Below, piece by piece: positions 5,387 to 9,118 of a stretch of 9,118 nt of DNA; the first letter of the stretch is position 1; the number at the start of each line of letters is the position of its first letter. The stretch is from positions 1-9,118 of the forward strand of contig JAISXJ010000049.1 in assembly GCA_031270565.1 (NCBI GenBank), read 5' to 3'. The stretch comes from Prevotellaceae bacterium. GTDB taxonomy: Bacteria > Bacteroidota > Bacteroidia > Bacteroidales > Paludibacteraceae. Made by a program: the position numbers and the translations under genes. Below the pieces are notes generated by a model, which saw only the letters and a list, made by a program, of their open reading frames with translations, was not told the DNA's origin and made no database searches.

Positions 5387-6295
5387 ATGAAAAAATTTTT
5401 GCTGCCGGTAATCGGGTTGCTTATTGGTGTGAGTGTGCAGGCGCAGGAACTGAAAGCCAATGTAACGGTAAACAGTTCACAGATTCAAGGCACAAACAGG
5501 CAGGTGTTCGACGCGTTGCAGTTGTCGTTGAATGAACTGATGAACAACTCCCGCTGGACAACAATGACATTCGGCATCACTGAACGCATCGAATGTACAT
5601 TCGCGCTGATTGTCAAAAGCCACGACGCCTCTACAGGAGCGTTTGTATGCGAAATGCAGGTACAGGCACGCCGTCCTGTTCATAACACTTCCTATTTGAC
5701 GATGCTGCTCAACTTCCGCGACAAACAGGTGAATTTCACCTATGCCGAGTTTGACCGTCTTGAAATCAATACTGCCACCTACGACAACAATCTTACGGCT
5801 ATTATGGCATACTATGCCTACCTGATTATCGGATTTGACGGCGATTCGTTCCAGCGTTTAGGCGGAACGCCGAGTTTCCAGATGGCAGAGCAAATCGTCA
5901 ATCTGTCCCAGAGCCGGTCTGCGCCTGACGGCGATGGATGGAAAGCCTTTGACAATGACCAAAACCGCTATGCTTTAATCAGTAATATGCTGGACGAACG
6001 GTTTAAACGCTTTCGAGAGTTTTTCTACGAATACCACCGTCTGGGGCTGGATGCCATGTCGGGTAATACCGACAATGCCCGCGCCCGTATTGCGGCAGGA
6101 TTGCCGGTCATTCGCGACATCAACCGCCAGCAACCCGGCGCCATTGCCATTATCTCCTTCCTTGATGCGAAAAATGACGAACTCATTAACATCTTTACCA
6201 AACACGGCACATCCAAAGAGAAAGAGGATGTCTATAATGTGCTTGCCGATGTAAATCCTATGGCAATTTCGCAATACGAAAAAATAAAACAATAG
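5387..6295 (+). CDS. DUF4835 family exported protein, PorD-like
   Basis: The 302-residue protein begins with a clear type I signal peptide: MKKF, a hydrophobic stretch LLPVIGLLIGVSV, and probable cleavage after Ala19 (VQA/QE). The mature part looks soluble, so it should lie in the periplasm or at the envelope. Sequence features such as QVFDALQLSLNELMNNSRWT, the NTSYLTMLLNFRDKQVNF strand, and FDGDSFQRLGGTPSFQMAEQIV are what I know from the DUF4835 family, which includes PorD of the Porphyromonas gingivalis type IX secretion locus. Members also occur in Bacteroides that lack type IX secretion, so a role in that system is not established here. In Bacteroidetes it commonly lies between the CoaBC gene and recN, as it does here. 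It starts six bp after coaB and ends 12 bp before recN. Confidence 0.85.
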   Translation: MKKFLLPVIGLLIGVSVQAQELKANVTVNSSQIQGTNRQVFDALQLSLNELMNNSRWTTMTFGITERIECTFALIVKSHDASTGAFVCEMQVQARRPVHNTSYLTMLLNFRDKQVNFTYAEFDRLEINTATYDNNLTAIMAYYAYLIIGFDGDSFQRLGGTPSFQMAEQIVNLSQSRSAPDGDGWKAFDNDQNRYALISNMLDERFKRFREFFYEYHRLGLDAMSGNTDNARARIAAGLPVIRDINRQQPGAIAIISFLDAKNDELINIFTKHGTSKEKEDVYNVLADVNPMAISQYEKIKQ

Positions 6296-6307
6296 AAACA
6301 ATGCCTT

Positions 6308-7969
6308 ATGCTGCAATCTCTTGAAATAGATAATTATGCACTGATAGAACATCTGCGCATCGACTTTGAACATGGATTGTCGGTGATTACCGGAGAAACA
6401 GGCGCAGGAAAGTCGATTATTCTGGGTGCGCTGGCTCTGGTGCGGGGGCAACGTGCCGACACGAAGGTCATTCAGCAGGGAAAGACCAAATGTGTGGTTG
6501 AAGCCGTCTTTGATGTGTCGCCTTACCGGTTGGAAACGCTTTTTGCTGAAATGGATGTAGATTATTTTCCTCACTGCATTGTGCGGCGTGAGATTGCCGA
6601 CAATGGCAAATCGCGCAGTTTTATTAACGATACGCCGGTTAGTCTCGCCCAGATGCGCGACGTTATGACGCAGCTTATTGACATTCATTCTCAGCACGAA
6701 AGCCTGTTGCTGGGTAATACTAATTTCCAGACTGACGTGGTGGATGCTATGGCGCACACGCAGGCAGAGAAAGCGCAGTATCTCACCCTGTTTAATGCTC
6801 ACCGCGACCTGCTTACCGAGTTTGCCCGTTTGACGGCGCAAGCCGAACAGTGGCGTGCCGACCGCGACTACGCACAATTTCAGTATGACAAACTCAGCGA
6901 AGCCTCGCTCTCCAACGGCGAACAGGTGGCGCTGGAACAGGAACTTGACACCATAAACCATATTCACGAAGTAAAAACCGCCCTTGCAACGGCATTATCC
7001 TTGCTGAATCGCGAAGAAAGCGGCGTTGTGGCAGCCCTAAAAGAGACATTTGCAGCTATCGGACGTGTGAGAAATCATCTGCCGCAAGCTGATGATTATG
7101 TCCGGCGACTTGACAGCGCCGCCATTGACTTGAAAGACATAGCATCGGACATTCATCTTCGCCTCAACGATTTGGACTTTGACGCACAGCGCAAGGAGTG
7201 GGTCGAGCAGCGGCTTGATTTGATTTACAATCTGGAACAGAAACATCGCGTCGCCACCGTTGAGGAGTTGCTGGCATTGCAGGAGCAGTTTGCGGCGCAG
7301 TTGGAACGCATCGACCATTGCGATGAAGCTGTTGAGCAAATGCAAAAGGAGTTGGCACAGGTGGAGCGTCAACTGTGTGAAGCGGCTGACGCCCTTTCGC
7401 AAAAGCGGATACAGAACGTCGCGCCGGTCAGTGAGCTGGTAACGAAACAACTCGCTGCACTGGGAATGTTGAATGTTCAATTTACGATTCGGATTACGGC
7501 TGCCGGAACGTTCCGTACAAACGGCAGGGATGAGATAGAATTTCTTTTCTCGGCAAATAAAAACCGGTTGCCTCAGCCGGTTTCACAAATAGCATCCGGC
7601 GGCGAACTTTCGCGCCTGATGCTTGTTATCAAGGCGCTGATGGCTGCCAACGTCTGTCTGCCCACAATTATTTTTGATGAAATAGATGCAGGCGTGTCGG
7701 GAGATGTTGCCGGAAAATTCGGTGCGGTTCTGCACCGTATGAGCCGTTCGATGCAGGTGATTGCCATCACGCATCTGCCGCAGATTGCCGCGCGCGGCGA
7801 TGTCCATTATAAAGTCTTCAAGAAAGACAGCGCACTTGCCACTTTCACCGGTATCACGCGCCTCGCCGGTGATGAACGTATTGATGAAATTGCTGAAATG
7901 TTAAGCGGCAAAAATCCCTCTTCGGCGGCGCGTGCCAATGCCTGCGAACTGCTGCAAAACAATAATTGA
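6308..7969 (+). CDS. recN: DNA repair protein RecN
   Basis: RecN is an SMC-like ATPase that binds DNA ends and holds broken DNA for recombinational repair. The 553 residues equal the E. coli length. The N-terminal lobe has LEIDNYALIEHLRIDF and the Walker A GETGAGKS (29-36). A Gln-rich region about 150-375, full of Glu, Ala and Arg heptad-like sequence, forms the coiled-coil arms. The C-terminal lobe holds the ABC signature ASGGELSRLML (429 on), Walker B TIIFDEIDAG (453-462) with catalytic Glu458, and the H-loop AITHLPQIA. The start at 6308 gives the family's MLQSLEI opening; an ATG at 6301 is out of frame. I see no LexA-type box upstream, and the close spacing implies transcription from the coaC promoter. 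Confidence 0.97.
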   Translation: MLQSLEIDNYALIEHLRIDFEHGLSVITGETGAGKSIILGALALVRGQRADTKVIQQGKTKCVVEAVFDVSPYRLETLFAEMDVDYFPHCIVRREIADNGKSRSFINDTPVSLAQMRDVMTQLIDIHSQHESLLLGNTNFQTDVVDAMAHTQAEKAQYLTLFNAHRDLLTEFARLTAQAEQWRADRDYAQFQYDKLSEASLSNGEQVALEQELDTINHIHEVKTALATALSLLNREESGVVAALKETFAAIGRVRNHLPQADDYVRRLDSAAIDLKDIASDIHLRLNDLDFDAQRKEWVEQRLDLIYNLEQKHRVATVEELLALQEQFAAQLERIDHCDEAVEQMQKELAQVERQLCEAADALSQKRIQNVAPVSELVTKQLAALGMLNVQFTIRITAAGTFRTNGRDEIEFLFSANKNRLPQPVSQIASGGELSRLMLVIKALMAANVCLPTIIFDEIDAGVSGDVAGKFGAVLHRMSRSMQVIAITHLPQIAARGDVHYKVFKKDSALATFTGITRLAGDERIDEIAEMLSGKNPSSAARANACELLQNNN

Positions 7970-7989
7970 CGGTATAATAACATAATAAT

Positions 7990-8643
7990 ATGTCTCAAAC
8001 TCCTTTCACGGTTCAGTTTTGGGGTGAAATTGATTACCTCTCGGCGTGGAACAGGCAAACAGTTCTGTTTGAAGAGCAGATTGCGCTCAAAAGCAGCGGC
8101 TTACCAACGACAAATACGCTGATTCTCTGTTCGCATCCGCATGTTTATACTTTGGGAAAAAACGGTCAGGCTGCCAATATGCTCCTTGACGATGGTTCTG
8201 TGCCGCTTATTCGCACCAATCGCGGCGGCGACATTACCTATCACGGACCCGGTCAGATTGTCGGATACCCTGTTTTTGACCTCGAAACATTTCACCTTGG
8301 ACTGAAAAACTATATCGCGAAAGTTGAAGCAGCCATTATACGGGTACTTGATGACTACGGCATTACCGGCGACCGTCAGGCTGGCGCGACGGGCGTCTGG
8401 CTAACGGACAACAGTGGCACGCGCAAGATTTGCGCCATCGGCGTACGCGGCAGCCACTATATCACAATGCACGGCTTTGCTCTCAACGTCAATACTGATT
8501 TGTCCTATTTTCAACGCATCAATCCGTGCGGATTTATCGACAAGGGCGTAACGTCCATGCAGGCAGAGTTGGGGCATCTCATCCCGCTTGATGCCGTCCG
8601 TGAGCAACTGGTTCACGCCTTTGAACAGACATTTTCCCGATAA
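7990..8643 (+). CDS. lipB: Octanoyltransferase (LipB)
   Basis: LipB moves the octanoyl group from octanoyl-ACP to a lysine of lipoyl domains (pyruvate and 2-oxoglutarate dehydrogenases, GcvH), after which LipA inserts sulfur. The 217 residues carry the family signature RGGDITYHGPGQIVGYPV (78-95), the catalytic lysine Lys146 in RKICAIGVR, and the catalytic cysteine Cys180 in INPCGF after the HGFALNVNTDL motif (161-171). These match Lys135 and Cys169 of E. coli LipB. The start at 7990 is 20 bp after recN and has no Shine-Dalgarno sequence. It ends the run that begins at coaC. No lipA is within view. No strong terminator follows; the only candidate is a T-rich stretch near 8706-8712. Confidence 0.96.
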   Translation: MSQTPFTVQFWGEIDYLSAWNRQTVLFEEQIALKSSGLPTTNTLILCSHPHVYTLGKNGQAANMLLDDGSVPLIRTNRGGDITYHGPGQIVGYPVFDLETFHLGLKNYIAKVEAAIIRVLDDYGITGDRQAGATGVWLTDNSGTRKICAIGVRGSHYITMHGFALNVNTDLSYFQRINPCGFIDKGVTSMQAELGHLIPLDAVREQLVHAFEQTFSR

Positions 8644-8741
8644 AATGTCTTAGTAAAAAATAAAGAATGAAACGCCTCCGGCATTGTTGCAAAAAAACGG
8701 TTAATTCTTTTTATGCGTTTATGTATAATTGATTTTTTTAC

Positions 8742-8749
8742 TACCTTTG
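8742..8749 (+). promoter_or_regulatory. Promoter -7 element right of lipB
   Basis: TACCTTTG is an exact TAnnTTTG match and is followed by CGG. A TTATG at 8719-8723 is only a weak -33 partner, 18 bp upstream. Transcription would begin about 8756 and run right, over the 200-bp unassigned stretch and towards the methyltransferase. Confidence 0.55.
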
Positions 8750-8765
8750 CGGTATAAATAATTTG

Positions 8766-8975
8766 ATGATAATGATGGAAAGTATTGAAAATAAAGGGAT
8801 AACGGTAACCATCGCCCTGAAAAATGAGGTTGCAGGCAAAACAAAGCCCTTATTCGGGCTGGCAAAAACGTCGCATACAGCCGAAACGTTGGCGGTAATG
8901 GCACAGCGACACACTGCAAGCATTGGGCAACAAGTAAAATTTGATAACTTTCTACACAACGACCCGACATTTTGA
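8766..8975 (+). CDS. Short ORF of doubtful coding value
   Basis: An open frame of at most 69 residues follows the promoter element at 8742. Possible starts are ATG at 8766, 8772 or 8775. The peptide runs from MESIENKGITVTIAL to FLHNDPTF and I recognise no domain. It is rich in Thr, Ala and Lys and has no helix-turn-helix pattern, signal or membrane segment. Inside it, AGCCC (8845-8849) and GGGCT (8856-8860) form a small hairpin. The stretch could instead be a non-coding leader or spacer in front of the methyltransferase gene. The promoter position is the main argument for coding; the lack of any recognisable protein is the main argument against. Confidence 0.2.
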   Translation: MIMMESIENKGITVTIALKNEVAGKTKPLFGLAKTSHTAETLAVMAQRHTASIGQQVKFDNFLHNDPTF

Positions 8976-8976
8976 C

Positions 8977-8984
8977 TATCTTTG
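8977..8984 (+). promoter_or_regulatory. Candidate methyltransferase promoter -7 element
   Basis: TATCTTTG matches TAnnTTTG exactly and starts two bases after the end of the short ORF. It would place the transcript start near 8991 and leave about 23 bases before the TTG at 9014. No convincing -33 TTG lies 18-22 bp upstream. Confidence 0.45.
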
Positions 8985-9013
8985 ACCCAAAGAATTTAGC
9001 AAAGGATTTAACA

Positions 9014-9118
9014 TTGAATACACATCATAAAATAGTAAATGGCGACAGCAGACAAATGGCGGAATTGCCCGACAATTCAGTGCATTTGGCTATTACTTCG
9101 CCACCGTATTGGCAACTC
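9014..9118 (+). CDS. DNA methyltransferase, N4/N6 type, N-terminal fragment
   Basis: The frame continues off the window edge; 35 residues are seen. They contain NGDSRQMAELPDNSVHLAIT followed directly by SPPYW (29-33), the catalytic motif IV of amino-methyltransferases that place this motif ahead of the AdoMet-binding FxGxG (the beta arrangement). SPPY with Trp is typical of N4-cytosine and some N6-adenine enzymes, often in restriction-modification pairs. I choose TTG at 9014 because AAAGGA (9001-9006) lies about seven bases upstream and the opening MNTHHKIVNGDS suits the family. No ATG is available in this frame. The frame is open back to 8948, so TTG at 8972 is possible but would precede the predicted transcript start. 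A partner nuclease, if any, lies beyond the window. Confidence 0.85.
   Translation, partial: MNTHHKIVNGDSRQMAELPDNSVHLAITSPPYWQL

Noticed and set aside
5975..6967. Long open frame of 330 codons on the minus strand
   Set aside because: It lies antisense across the ends of the DUF4835 gene and recN, both of which have convincing protein motifs. Its own translation has no recognisable domain, so it is a codon-bias shadow.
7561..7583. Inverted repeat AAACCGG-N9-CCGGTTT
   Set aside because: It lies within recN codons just before the ABC signature, where protein constraint explains the sequence, and it has no terminator-like tail.
8845..8860. AGCCC-N6-GGGCT hairpin as a terminator
   Set aside because: The stem is only five pairs and no T-run follows on the plus strand. 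On the minus strand there is a weak TTGTTTTG, but no minus-strand gene is present to terminate.
8870..8940. Integron attC recombination site
   Set aside because: AACGTT and GTTGGCG-like words are present, but I could not find paired R/L boxes with the expected imperfect symmetry, and there is no integrase in view.
8766..8975. Controller (C) protein of a restriction-modification system
   Set aside because: The size and position fit, but the peptide lacks a helix-turn-helix pattern and I see no C-box repeats upstream.
1..9118. CRISPR array, tRNA, rRNA or insertion sequence
   Set aside because: Reading through all intergenic spaces showed no spaced direct repeats of CRISPR type, no tRNA-like cloverleaf with CCA, no rRNA motifs and no transposase or terminal inverted repeats.

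Overview
This window reads as core chromosome of a Bacteroidetes bacterium, most likely order Bacteroidales. Several start regions carry the Bacteroidetes -7 promoter element (TAnnTTTG). Most genes lack a Shine-Dalgarno sequence, and the proteins (LepA, RecN, LipB, a DUF4835/PorD-like protein) have Bacteroidetes-like sequence. The genus cannot be fixed from the sequence alone.

Layout. Bases 1-152 hold an AT-rich repeat, a hairpin terminator and a 20-codon remnant resembling the C-terminus of a Fibrobacter succinogenes major paralogous (FISUMP) domain protein. Bases 153-1667 (minus strand) are the fatty-acid pair acpP-fabF. Bases 1668-2068 are a 401-bp non-coding gap with the acpP promoter region and two short inverted repeats. 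Bases 2069-3856 (minus) are lepA. Bases 3857-4113 form a divergent control region. From 4114 to 8643 a tight plus-strand run encodes CoaC, CoaB, a DUF4835/PorD-like exported protein, RecN and LipB, with gaps of 6-20 bp. Bases 8644-9013 are intergenic or of doubtful coding value. From about 9014 an SPPYW-type DNA methyltransferase begins and runs off the end.

The genes are mostly housekeeping: acyl carrier protein and its condensing enzyme (membrane lipid synthesis), the back-translocating GTPase EF4, two consecutive coenzyme A steps, DNA break repair (RecN), and octanoyl transfer for lipoate synthesis. ACP links two of them, because LipB takes its octanoyl group from octanoyl-ACP.

No clear new system is visible. 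The points most worth checking are these: CoaB and CoaC are separate ORFs where a fused CoaBC is usual; foreign-looking sequence abuts the fabF stop codon where rnc is often found; a perfect 10-bp inverted repeat straddles the lepA stop; a near-identical 22-24 nt AT-rich repeat occurs at two distant intergenic sites; and the right edge enters what looks like an accessory DNA-modification locus.
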